12,328 bases of DNA from CANKHA01 sp034668785 (GTDB lineage Bacteria; Pseudomonadota; Alphaproteobacteria; Rhizobiales; Xanthobacteraceae). Where the stretch lies: positions 1 through 12,328 of the forward strand of contig JAXDOS010000107.1 in the NCBI GenBank assembly GCA_034668785.1, read 5' to 3'. Positions 1-6,780 of the stretch are shown here, piece after piece. The notes beneath the pieces are model-generated. The model made no database searches and had not been told where the DNA came from. It saw only the letters and a list, made by a program, of their open reading frames with translations. Position numbers and translations under genes: made by a program. The number at the start of each line of letters is the position of its first letter. Positions within the stretch are counted from its first letter, which is position 1.

Positions 1-1
1 C

Positions 2-412
2 CACCGTATCCTCGAAGTCGGTACCGGATCGGGTTACCAGGCGGCTGTGCTGTCGCGCCTGGCGGCGGAGGTGGTGACAATCGAGCGCTACCGCACGCTG
101 GCGAAGACGGCGCGAATGCGGTTGCAGACGCTCGGCTTTGCCAATGTCGAGGTTGTGGTCGGCGACGGTTTCGCCGGCGTTCCCAGCGGCGCCCCCTATG
201 ACCGGATCATGGTCACGGCGGCGGCGGAAGCGGTCCCGGAGCCGTTGATCGATCAGCTTGCCGAGGGTGGGGTGATGGTGATGCCGGTCGGTCCGCACGC
301 CGAGGCGCAGTTCATTACAAAATTAACCAAGACCGACAAAGGCGTTGAACGCGAGGAGCTGATCGCGGTGCGTTTCGTGCCGTTACTGCCCGGTCAAGCC
401 CGCGAATTGTAA
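2..412 (+). CDS. pcm: Protein-L-isoaspartate O-methyltransferase, 3' part (5' end outside the window)
   Basis: This enzyme uses S-adenosylmethionine to methylate L-isoaspartyl residues in aged cytoplasmic proteins so that they can be repaired. The frame is open from base 2 and starts inside the SAM-binding motif I (ILEVGTGSGYQAAVL), typical of the family. It continues with the motif II/III region (VVGDGFAG, then YDRIMVTAAAEAVPEPL) and ends with the conserved tail RFVPLLPG. About 136 residues are visible. The family is usually near 215 residues, so roughly the first 80 lie upstream. GTG or ATG codons inside the window are not the real start, because motif I lies before them. The next gene, nlpD-like, is on the same strand after 113 bases, the usual pcm-nlpD order in proteobacteria. 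The family assignment is secure. Confidence 0.95.
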   Translation, partial: HRILEVGTGSGYQAAVLSRLAAEVVTIERYRTLAKTARMRLQTLGFANVEVVVGDGFAGVPSGAPYDRIMVTAAAEAVPEPLIDQLAEGGVMVMPVGPHAEAQFITKLTKTDKGVEREELIAVRFVPLLPGQAREL

Positions 413-430
413 GCTTTCCGGCGCGATTTC

Positions 431-461
431 GTTAAGGTTGAGGCATTGTTGCCTGCTTAAC
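431..461 (+). terminator. Stem-loop between pcm and the nlpD-like gene
   Basis: GTTAAG (431-436) pairs with CTTAAC (456-461) and AGGCA (441-445) pairs with TGCCT (450-454) around the loop TTGT. There is a 4/1 internal loop between the two stems. It follows the pcm stop codon by 18 bases. No clean T-run follows, so it may be a weak terminator or an operator-like element. The right arm runs into a CtrA-like box. Confidence 0.35.
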
Positions 462-472
462 GTCTAGTTTAC
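457..472 (+). promoter_or_regulatory. CtrA-like box, one mismatch, upstream of the LysM/LytM gene
   Basis: TTAA, seven bases, then TTTAC matches the alphaproteobacterial CtrA consensus TTAA-N7-TTAAC except at one base. It lies 54 bases before the start codon of a gene likely to act in cell separation, a typical class of CtrA target. The match is imperfect, so this is suggestive only. Confidence 0.3.
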
Positions 473-525
473 TCCATGAGTGTTAACTCGCTCACGTCTT
501 TGTACTGCGTATGAGTGAGTAGCCC

Positions 526-1809
526 ATGCCCACCGTCGTCGCGTTGTCTCGCTCGTATTCGTGGCCGCGTGTGGCTGCCCTGACGCTGATCGGTTTTAGC
601 GCCGCCGGATGTAGTTCCGACATCAGCCGCTTCAACGCACCTTTCTCCAATCCCTTCGCGTCTAACAGCGCTCCCGCCAGCAGCGAAGTGACCGGCTCGG
701 TCCGTTCCTCGGCGCCAGTCGCGCGTGTTGAAAGCCAGCCGCTGCCGCAGGCGCACCAAGCCGCCGCTCCATTGCCGCCGCCGCCCACGCGGCCATCTGC
801 CTCCTACCATCCGGCTCCAAAGACCTCGGACGTCACTGGTTCCATAGCATCGGCGCAGCCGCGCAACTGGGATTGGAACGGAGGCACTGCGATCACCGTG
901 GCGAAGGGTGACACGCTCGATATCATTTCACGACGCTACGGCGTGCCGGTTGCCGCCATCAAACAGGCGAACGCTATCGTCTCTCCTGCCGGTATTCGCG
1001 CCGGCCAGCGTCTGGTCATTCCGCGCGCCACACCGGGTACAACTGCACCACGTACGGCCGCGGCGGCTCCAGCAGCAACCAAAGCGACAGCGGCGACGAC
1101 CCATATCGTCGAGCCCGGCGAGTCACTAAGCAAAATCGCGCATCGCTACCATGTCCCGCTCGTGGATATGGCGAAGGCCAATCGCATACAGCCGTATGCG
1201 CAAGTCAAAATGGGTGACCGGCTGATCATTCCGGGCCGTCCCGCTGCTCCCGCGCAGGCTGCCGCCGCGGCTAAGCCAGAGCCGGTACAGACGCTGGCGC
1301 AGCCCAAGGCGCCTCCGGCGGCGCCGCAAAAACTGGCGGCGGTGGAACCCACTCAGACCGCGCGCGCGCTGACGCCGGTGACCCAGGCTCCGGACGTGGA
1401 CAGCGGCACCAAAACCGCCGACGCCTCGTCGCCCGGGTTCCGCTGGCCGGTACGCGGCAGGATTATTGCGGGCTTTGGTCCCAAGACCAACGGCCAGCAA
1501 AATGACGGCATCAATCTCGCAGTGCCAGAAGGCACACCGGTCAAGGCCGCCGAGGATGGTGTCGTCGCTTATGCCGGGAACGAACTGAAGGGATACGGCA
1601 ACCTAGTGCTGGTTCGTCATCCCAACGGCTACGTTACCGCCTACGCGCATGCCAGCGAGGTGCTGGTGAAGCGGGGGGATACCATCAAGCGCGGACAGGT
1701 CATTGCGCGCTCGGGTCAGACCGGGACCGTCACCTCGCCGCAACTGCACTTCGAGATCCGCAAAGGATCGGCGCCCGTCGATCCGACGCAGTATCTCACC
1801 GGCGCGTGA
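526..1809 (+). CDS. nlpD: LysM-LysM-LytM (M23-fold) envelope protein, NlpD/DipM-like, degenerate zinc site
   Basis: This is a 427-residue envelope protein that binds peptidoglycan and probably activates cell-wall amidases during cell separation. A hydrophobic N-terminus (about 13-28) ends in SAAGC at Cys29, an approximate lipobox, so it may be an outer-membrane lipoprotein. Two LysM domains follow (about 122-166 and 192-236), joined by Ala/Pro-rich linkers. A LytM/M23 domain fills about 305-425. The usual zinc ligands of the HxGxD motif are replaced (Asn326, Asn330) and the first His of HxH is Gln406, while His375 and His408 remain. Loss of ligands is known for NlpD and DipM, which are regulators and not peptidases. 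A TAG codon two codons upstream fixes ATG 526 as the earliest start. The motif VTGS occurs twice near the N-terminus (about 55-58 and 103-106). The 3' end overlaps the convergent ATPase gene by 14 bases. Confidence 0.85.
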   Translation: MPTVVALSRSYSWPRVAALTLIGFSAAGCSSDISRFNAPFSNPFASNSAPASSEVTGSVRSSAPVARVESQPLPQAHQAAAPLPPPPTRPSASYHPAPKTSDVTGSIASAQPRNWDWNGGTAITVAKGDTLDIISRRYGVPVAAIKQANAIVSPAGIRAGQRLVIPRATPGTTAPRTAAAAPAATKATAATTHIVEPGESLSKIAHRYHVPLVDMAKANRIQPYAQVKMGDRLIIPGRPAAPAQAAAAAKPEPVQTLAQPKAPPAAPQKLAAVEPTQTARALTPVTQAPDVDSGTKTADASSPGFRWPVRGRIIAGFGPKTNGQQNDGINLAVPEGTPVKAAEDGVVAYAGNELKGYGNLVLVRHPNGYVTAYAHASEVLVKRGDTIKRGQVIARSGQTGTVTSPQLHFEIRKGSAPVDPTQYLTGA

Positions 1810-2749
1810 CCGCCGCCTTCTCGTCGAGGCGCACGCCGAGCCGCCCCGCCAGATCCTGAACGTATTGCCACGCCACGCGGCCGGAGCGCGCGCCGCGCGT
1901 GGTGGCCCATTCGAGCGCCTCGCGGGTTAGCTGCGCGCCGGTGAAGGGAATGCGGTAATGCGCCACGTAACCTTCCACCATCGCCAAAAATTCTTCCTGG
2001 CTGCAGCGATGAAATCCAAGCCACAGCCCGAAGCGATCCGATAGCGAGACCTTTTCCTCCACGGCTTCGCCGGGATTGATGGCGCTGGCGCGTTCGTTCT
2101 CCACCATCTCGCGCGCCATCAAATGCCGGCGGTTGGAGGTTGCGTAAAGGATCACGTTGTCGGGCCGGCCTTCGATGCCGCCTTCGAGCACGGCCTTCAG
2201 CGATTTGTAGGACGTGTCCTCGGCTTCGAAGGAGAGATCGTCGCAAAACACGATAAAGCGGGCCGGCGCGCCGCGCAGCAACGCCATTAGCTCGGGCAGG
2301 CTCTCGATGTCCTCGCGATGGATTTCCACGAGCTTAAGCTTGCCCGCCGCCGAGGCGCTCACCGCCGCATGCGCCGCCTTCACCAGCGACGACTTGCCCA
2401 TGCCGCGCGCGCCCCAGAGCAGCGCATTGTTGGCCGGCAGTCCGCGAGCGAAGCGTTCGGTATTCTCGATCAGCAGATCGCGCACCCGGTCGATGCCTTT
2501 GAGCAGTGACATGTCGACGCGGTTGACGCGCTCGACCGGCGCCAGCCGGCGCCCTTCCGGATGCCAAACGAAGGCGCTGGCGGCGGAGAAGTTCGGCACG
2601 GCCCGCGCAGGCGGCGCGAGGCGATCCAGTGCCTCGGCGATGCGCGCCAGCGTATCCGATCCGAAAGTAGCGACCGCCGCTGGTCCGGCGCGATTCTTGG
2701 CCGGCGTCTTATGCTTTGTCTTGGTTGCTTTGGATGTGTTCTTGGGCAT
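1796..2749 (-). CDS. DUF815-family AAA+-like ATPase
   Basis: This is a 317-residue predicted cytoplasmic ATPase of the DUF815 family; its cellular role is not established. A Lys-rich, probably disordered N-terminus (1-20) precedes the family-typical stretch around RVDMSLLKGIDR. The Walker A motif is GARGMGKSS (113-121), with Lys119 as the nucleotide-binding lysine. Walker B is FIVFCDD (165-171). A sensor-1-like TSN lies at 194-196, an Arg-finger-like DRFG near 248-251, and a sensor-2-like SGR near 289-291. All nucleotide-handling motifs are intact, so it should be active. The gene converges on the nlpD-like gene, overlapping it by 14 bases, and diverges from yajC. There is no clear Shine-Dalgarno sequence before ATG 2749. 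GCGTTCC is directly repeated at 2753-2759 and 2765-2771, within the leader. Confidence 0.85.
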   Translation of the reverse strand: MPKNTSKATKTKHKTPAKNRAGPAAVATFGSDTLARIAEALDRLAPPARAVPNFSAASAFVWHPEGRRLAPVERVNRVDMSLLKGIDRVRDLLIENTERFARGLPANNALLWGARGMGKSSLVKAAHAAVSASAAGKLKLVEIHREDIESLPELMALLRGAPARFIVFCDDLSFEAEDTSYKSLKAVLEGGIEGRPDNVILYATSNRRHLMAREMVENERASAINPGEAVEEKVSLSDRFGLWLGFHRCSQEEFLAMVEGYVAHYRIPFTGAQLTREALEWATTRGARSGRVAWQYVQDLAGRLGVRLDEKAAVTRR

Positions 2750-2824
2750 GGGGCGTTCCGGGAAGCGTTCCCCTTAGCGAGCCTATTCCGGCCTCGCAAG
2801 ACGCTGACACGGAGAAAGCCCATA

Positions 2825-2875
2825 AACGGCCATATTGCAACGCGGTGCGGCGTTGCAATTGAAACCGTGGCCGTT
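2825..2875. repeat. Nested inverted repeat in the divergent ATPase/yajC control region
   Basis: Two inverted repeats are nested. The outer arms are AACGGCCA (2825-2832) and TGGCCGTT (2868-2875). The inner arms are ATTGCAACGC (2834-2843) and GCGTTGCAAT (2850-2859), a perfect 10-bp match around a 6-base loop. No coding frame explains the symmetry. The right inner arm contains the proposed -35 box of the yajC promoter, so the element could be a repressor operator or form a structure if transcribed from the minus strand. Confidence 0.7.
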
Positions 2876-2880
2876 ATAGT
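2853..2880 (+). promoter_or_regulatory. Sigma70-like promoter for yajC-secD-secF
   Basis: The -35 candidate is TTGCAA (2853-2858), then a 16-base spacer, then -10 TATAGT (2875-2880), which matches five of six consensus bases. This would give a leader of about 40 bases before yajC. The -35 box lies inside the right arm of the inner inverted repeat. Spacing and position fit, but this is a by-eye call. Confidence 0.5.
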
Positions 2881-2926
2881 CCGCGCGATTTCGCCTTTTC
2901 TGGTTTAACGAGCCGAGGAAGCATTG

Positions 2927-3280
2927 ATGTTCATTTCGCCCGCATTCGCGCAAAGTTCCCTCTTTGGCGGTCTTGGCGGCGACGGCAACATGCTCACCTC
3001 GTTGCTGCCGTTCATCCTGATTTTCGTCATCATGTATTTTCTGATCCTGCGCCCACAGCAAAAGCGGGCAAAGCAGCATCAGGAAATGGTCAAGAACGTG
3101 CGCCGTGGCGACTCTGTCGTCACCTCCGGCGGCCTCATGGGCAAGGTCACCAAGGTGATCGACGATGATCAGATCGAGGTGGAGATCGCCGACGGCGTGC
3201 GTGTGCGCCAGATACGGCAGATGGTGACCGACGTGCGCGCCAAGGGCGAGCCGGTGAAGGAAGACGGCGCGGCCGGCTAA
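2927..3280 (+). CDS. yajC: Sec translocon accessory protein YajC
   Basis: This is a 117-residue, single-span membrane protein that forms a complex with SecD and SecF and assists preprotein export through SecYEG. A short N-terminus (MFISPAFAQ) is followed by a transmembrane helix at about 22-40 (LTSLLPFILIFVIMYFLIL). The family signature RPQQKR comes directly after it, and then a small soluble beta-rich domain (RRGDSVVTSGGLMGKV). The start is set at ATG 2927, because GAGGAA (2915-2920) lies at ideal spacing; the adjoining in-frame TTG at 2924 is less likely. It is the first gene of the yajC-secD-secF operon, with secD 45 bases downstream. Confidence 0.95.
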   Translation: MFISPAFAQSSLFGGLGGDGNMLTSLLPFILIFVIMYFLILRPQQKRAKQHQEMVKNVRRGDSVVTSGGLMGKVTKVIDDDQIEVEIADGVRVRQIRQMVTDVRAKGEPVKEDGAAG

Positions 3281-3325
3281 GTCGTCCGCGCGACCACGTC
3301 ACAGGCATCGAAACGGTCGACATTC

Positions 3326-4924
3326 ATGCTTCATTTCACCCGGTTGAAAGCGGCGGCGATCATGCTCACGGCATTTCTTATTTGCCTGTGCGCGGCGCCG
3401 AACTTTGTGCCGGACGAGACCGTCAAGAGCTGGCCGAAATGGGCGCAGCGTCACCTTGTGCTTGGTCTCGACTTGCAAGGCGGTTCGCACATTCTGCTGG
3501 AGGTCGATACCGCTGCTGTGCGCAAGGATATGGGGCAAGCTCTCCTCGACGATATACGCCGGGTGCTGCGTGAAGCGCGGATTGGCTATACCGGGCTTGC
3601 CGCGCGGGGAAACGCCGCCGAGGTTCGCCTGCGCGAGGGCACAGATCAGCAACAGGCGTTGGCCAAGTTGCGGGATTTATCGCAACCGCTGACCGGCATT
3701 CTGGCGACGACCGGGCAACGTAGTTTGGAAATTAATGACGCGGGTGGCGGGCTCATTCGCCTTATTCCGACCGAGCCCGCCATTGTCGAACGCGTCCGCC
3801 AAGCGGTGGAGCAATCGATCCAGATCATCGAACGCCGCGTCAATGAGTTGGGAACCGTCGAACCGCTGATCCAAAGACAAGGGATCGATCGTATTCTTGT
3901 TCAGGTTCCGGGGCTGCAAGATCCCACGCGTTTGAAGGAATTGTTGGGAAAGACCGCTAAGCTCGATTTCCGTCTGGTCGACATGAACATGACGGCGGAG
4001 CAGGCGCAGCAAAGCGGCGTGCCGCCTGATGACGAAATTCTCTACGGCACCAAGCAGCACGAGCCGTATTTGATCAAGAAACAGGTCGCGGTTTCCGGCG
4101 CGGACCTGACCGATGCTCAGCCCGGCTTCAGCCAGCAGACCAGCGAGCCGATCGTCAGCTTCCGCTTCAACACCAACGGGGCGCGGCGTTTCGCGCAGAT
4201 TACCCAAGAGAATGTCGGCAAGCCATTCGCCATCGTCCTCGACAACCAGGTGATCTCGGCGCCGGTCATTCGCGAACCAATTCTTGGCGGCAGCGGCCAG
4301 ATTTCCGGTGGCTTCACCGTCCAGGAAGCCAACGATTTGGCGATCCTGCTGCGCGCGGGCGCGCTACCCGCGCCGCTGACCATCATCGAGGAACGCACCG
4401 TCGGGCCCGGCCTTGGACAGGATTCGATCGAGAAGGGCAAGCTCGCGTCTTACGTCGGCTCGCTGCTGGTCATTGTCTTCATGCTGGTCACTTACGGTCT
4501 CTTCGGCTTGTTCGCCAATATTGCCGTGGCGATCAATGTGGCGATGATTTTCGGCGTGCTGTCGCTACTGAATGCGACACTGACACTGCCCGGAATCGCC
4601 GGCATCGTTCTTACCGTCGGCATCGCGGTCGACAGCAACGTGCTGATCTACGAACGCATCCGCGAGGAAGTGCGGGGAGGGCGCTCGCCCATCAATGCCA
4701 TCGACGCCGGCTTCACCCGGGCGCTGGCGACCATCCTAGATTCCAATATCACGACGTTTATCGCGGCGGCGGTGCTGTTCTACATTGGCACGGGGCCGGT
4801 CCGCGGCTTCGCCGTGACGCTCGGCATCGGTATCATCACCACGGTATTTACCGCCTTCACCCTGACCCGTTTGATCGTTTCTTATTGGGTGTGGTGGAAA
4901 CGCCCGCAACGCGTGCCGATCTAG
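3326..4924 (+). CDS. secD: Protein translocase subunit SecD
   Basis: This 532-residue inner-membrane protein works with SecF and uses the proton gradient to help pull preproteins out on the periplasmic side. A first transmembrane helix lies at about 9-25. The conserved DLQGG (49-53) opens the large periplasmic P1 region, which also contains RRVNELGTVEPLIQRQG (about 170-186). The membrane part begins near 375 and should hold five more helices. It includes the conserved GIAVDSNVLIYERIRE (432-447), whose Asp436 corresponds to the proton-pathway aspartate known in other SecD proteins. ERTVGPGLG (356-364), just before the membrane part, is also typical. The length fits alphaproteobacterial SecD, which is shorter than the enterobacterial form. 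It is separate from SecF, not fused. The Shine-Dalgarno sequence is weak. Confidence 0.96.
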   Translation: MLHFTRLKAAAIMLTAFLICLCAAPNFVPDETVKSWPKWAQRHLVLGLDLQGGSHILLEVDTAAVRKDMGQALLDDIRRVLREARIGYTGLAARGNAAEVRLREGTDQQQALAKLRDLSQPLTGILATTGQRSLEINDAGGGLIRLIPTEPAIVERVRQAVEQSIQIIERRVNELGTVEPLIQRQGIDRILVQVPGLQDPTRLKELLGKTAKLDFRLVDMNMTAEQAQQSGVPPDDEILYGTKQHEPYLIKKQVAVSGADLTDAQPGFSQQTSEPIVSFRFNTNGARRFAQITQENVGKPFAIVLDNQVISAPVIREPILGGSGQISGGFTVQEANDLAILLRAGALPAPLTIIEERTVGPGLGQDSIEKGKLASYVGSLLVIVFMLVTYGLFGLFANIAVAINVAMIFGVLSLLNATLTLPGIAGIVLTVGIAVDSNVLIYERIREEVRGGRSPINAIDAGFTRALATILDSNITTFIAAAVLFYIGTGPVRGFAVTLGIGIITTVFTAFTLTRLIVSYWVWWKRPQRVPI

Positions 4925-4952
4925 TCATCCTGCTGTTCTGAGAAAGACCACA

Positions 4953-5882
4953 GTGCGCCTCCTTCGCATCGTACCGGACGACACCAAATTCGATTTCATG
5001 CGCTTCCGGCGCGTGAGCTTTCCGATTTCCGCCTTGCTGTCGATCATCGCGATCTCGCTTTACTTCTTTCACGGCCTGAATTTCGGCATCGATTTCAAAG
5101 GCGGCACTCTGATAGAGATTCAAACCAAGTCGGGGCCGGCCGACCTCGCAAAGATGCGCGCGTCGCTCGGCGAGCTTGAGCTCGGAGAGTTTCAGCTACA
5201 GCAATTCGGCTCGCCGCAGGACGTGCTGATCCGTATCTCCCAGCAGCCGGGAGGCGAAGGTGCGCAGCAGGCGGCAGTCGCCAAAGTGCGACAAGCGTTG
5301 GGCAGCGATGTGGATTACCGTCGCGTCGAGGTTGTGGGACCGCGGGTATCCAACGAGCTTTTGTCCTATGGCACCATCGGGCTGATGCTCGCGATCCTGT
5401 CGATCCTTGTCTATCTTTGGTTCCGCTTCGAATGGCAATTCGCGCTCGGCGCCATGATCGCCAACGTGCACGATATCGTCCTGACCATCGGTTTCATGTC
5501 GATCACCCAGATCGATTTCGATCTGACCAGCATCGCGGCGCTACTGACGATTCTGGGCTATTCGCTCAATGACACGGTGGTCATTTATGACCGTATCAGG
5601 GAAATGCTGCGGCGTTTCAAACGGCTTCCCATGCCCGACCTGCTGAATGCGTCGGTCAATTCAACTTTGTCCCGTTCGGTCATCACGCACGTGACCGTTT
5701 TCCTTGCGCTTCTCTCGCTGTTCGTCTTCGGCGGCCAAGCCATTCACAGCTTCACCGCGACGATGATGTTCGGCGTCGTGCTCGTCGGCACTTATACTTC
5801 CGTCTTCATCGCCTCGCCCATTCTGATCTATCTCGGCGTCGGCCTGGGACGCGAGGGTTCCAAAGGTAAAGACGAGCCCTGA
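4953..5882 (+). CDS. secF: Protein translocase subunit SecF
   Basis: This is a 309-residue partner of SecD in the inner membrane. The first transmembrane helix lies at about 22-39, followed by the signature FGIDFKGG (44-51). A periplasmic domain runs to about residue 130, and a five-helix membrane part includes VHDI (172-175) and YSLNDTVVIYDRIRE (203-217), the SecF counterpart of the SecD proton-pathway motif. I chose the GTG start at 4953 over the ATG at 4998: the N-terminus LRIVPDDTKFDFMRFRR is conserved in alphaproteobacterial SecF, and AGAAAG (4941-4946) is correctly spaced. It lies 28 bases after secD, so the two are surely co-transcribed. The next gene begins 46 bases downstream on the same strand. 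Confidence 0.96.
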   Translation: MRLLRIVPDDTKFDFMRFRRVSFPISALLSIIAISLYFFHGLNFGIDFKGGTLIEIQTKSGPADLAKMRASLGELELGEFQLQQFGSPQDVLIRISQQPGGEGAQQAAVAKVRQALGSDVDYRRVEVVGPRVSNELLSYGTIGLMLAILSILVYLWFRFEWQFALGAMIANVHDIVLTIGFMSITQIDFDLTSIAALLTILGYSLNDTVVIYDRIREMLRRFKRLPMPDLLNASVNSTLSRSVITHVTVFLALLSLFVFGGQAIHSFTATMMFGVVLVGTYTSVFIASPILIYLGVGLGREGSKGKDEP

Positions 5883-5928
5883 ACTGCCGACGGCGGTACG
5901 CAAACCGGCCAATGCGCTAAGGTCGGCC

Positions 5929-6780
5929 ATGCGCGATGCTTACAGTCACTGCCAGCAAATCGTGCGCGAAGCGGACAAGGACCGCTTCCTCGCCACGCTC
6001 TTTGCCCCAGCCGAATATCGCGATCCGCTTTTCGCCCTCTATGCTTTCAACTGCGAGGTGGCGCGCGTGCGGGACATTGCCCGCGAGCCGCTTCCCGGCG
6101 AAGTGCGGCTGCAATGGTGGTCAGAGGTGCTGAGCGGTGAACGTGGCGGGGAGGCACTGGCGAATCCAGTCGCCGCTGCGCTGCTGGACACGATCAAACG
6201 GCATGATCTGCCTATCCAGCCGCTCGCTGAGTTGATCGAGGCGCGCATCTTCGACGTCTACGACGACCCGATGCAAACGCTGGCTGATCTGGAAGACTAT
6301 GCCGCTAAAACCTCGTCGGTCTTGTTCGGGCTCGCGGCGAGGATTCTTAATAGTGACGGCGATGAGCCGAACAGTGACTTAAGCGTCCACGCCGGCATTG
6401 CGTACGTGATCACTGGGTTGCTGCGGACCTTTCCTCGGCATGCGGCGCGCCGGCAGCTTTATGTACCGCTTGAAGTTCTCGACCGTCACAAGGCGCGGAC
6501 TGAGGATATTTTCGCAGGACAGGCGACGGCGGAATTGCGTGCCGCGCTTGCGGAGATGCGTTCGCACGCGCGGCGGCATCTTGCTGCCGCTGGCGACTTG
6601 ATCGGCACGGCTCCCGCGGCGATCCTGCCGGCATTCCTCCCCCTTGCGCTCGTTCGCGCGGTGCTGGCACGCATGGATCGGACGGACTACGACCCCTTTA
6701 CGATCATTGAAATTCCGCAATGGCGGCGGCAGTGGATTTTGTGGCGCGCGGCGCGGCGGCCATCCACAATCGGCCGCTAA
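5929..6780 (+). CDS. Squalene/phytoene synthase-fold protein, NDUFAF6-like (probable complex I assembly factor)
   Basis: This 283-residue protein has the trans-isoprenyl synthase fold and is usually annotated as phytoene/squalene synthase. The sequence fits NDUFAF6, the mitochondrial complex I assembly factor, better. Residues 8-49 (CQQIVRE, DKDRFLATLF, LFALYAFNCEVARVRD) and HAGIAYVITGLLRT (154-167) follow that protein as I remember it. In true synthases two Asp-rich motifs bind Mg-diphosphate. Here the first reads EVARVRD (43-49), and the second has no DxxxD pair (GIAYVITGLLRT). DVYDD at 109-113 lies outside both sites. Catalysis therefore seems unlikely; this is inference. The start ATG 5929 has AAGG (5919-5922) before it. 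It is probably the last gene of the yajC-sec operon. Its stop overlaps that of the convergent kinase-like gene by 4 bases. No other carotenoid or hopanoid gene is near. Confidence 0.8.
   Translation: MRDAYSHCQQIVREADKDRFLATLFAPAEYRDPLFALYAFNCEVARVRDIAREPLPGEVRLQWWSEVLSGERGGEALANPVAAALLDTIKRHDLPIQPLAELIEARIFDVYDDPMQTLADLEDYAAKTSSVLFGLAARILNSDGDEPNSDLSVHAGIAYVITGLLRTFPRHAARRQLYVPLEVLDRHKARTEDIFAGQATAELRAALAEMRSHARRHLAAAGDLIGTAPAAILPAFLPLALVRAVLARMDRTDYDPFTIIEIPQWRRQWILWRAARRPSTIGR

Noticed and set aside
469..810. Minus-strand open frames opposite the start of the nlpD-like gene
   Set aside because: They are Arg/Gly-rich shadows of the plus-strand Ala/Pro linkers and have no supporting start signal.
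2214..2777. Plus-strand open frame of 187 residues opposite the ATPase gene
   Set aside because: Composition is Ser/Arg/Ala-rich without motifs, while the minus strand shows clear Walker A and B motifs.
5929..6780. Carotenoid or hopanoid biosynthesis gene (crtB/hpnC/hpnD)
   Set aside because: The Mg-binding Asp motifs are not preserved and no terpenoid genes are adjacent; the NDUFAF6-like reading fits better.
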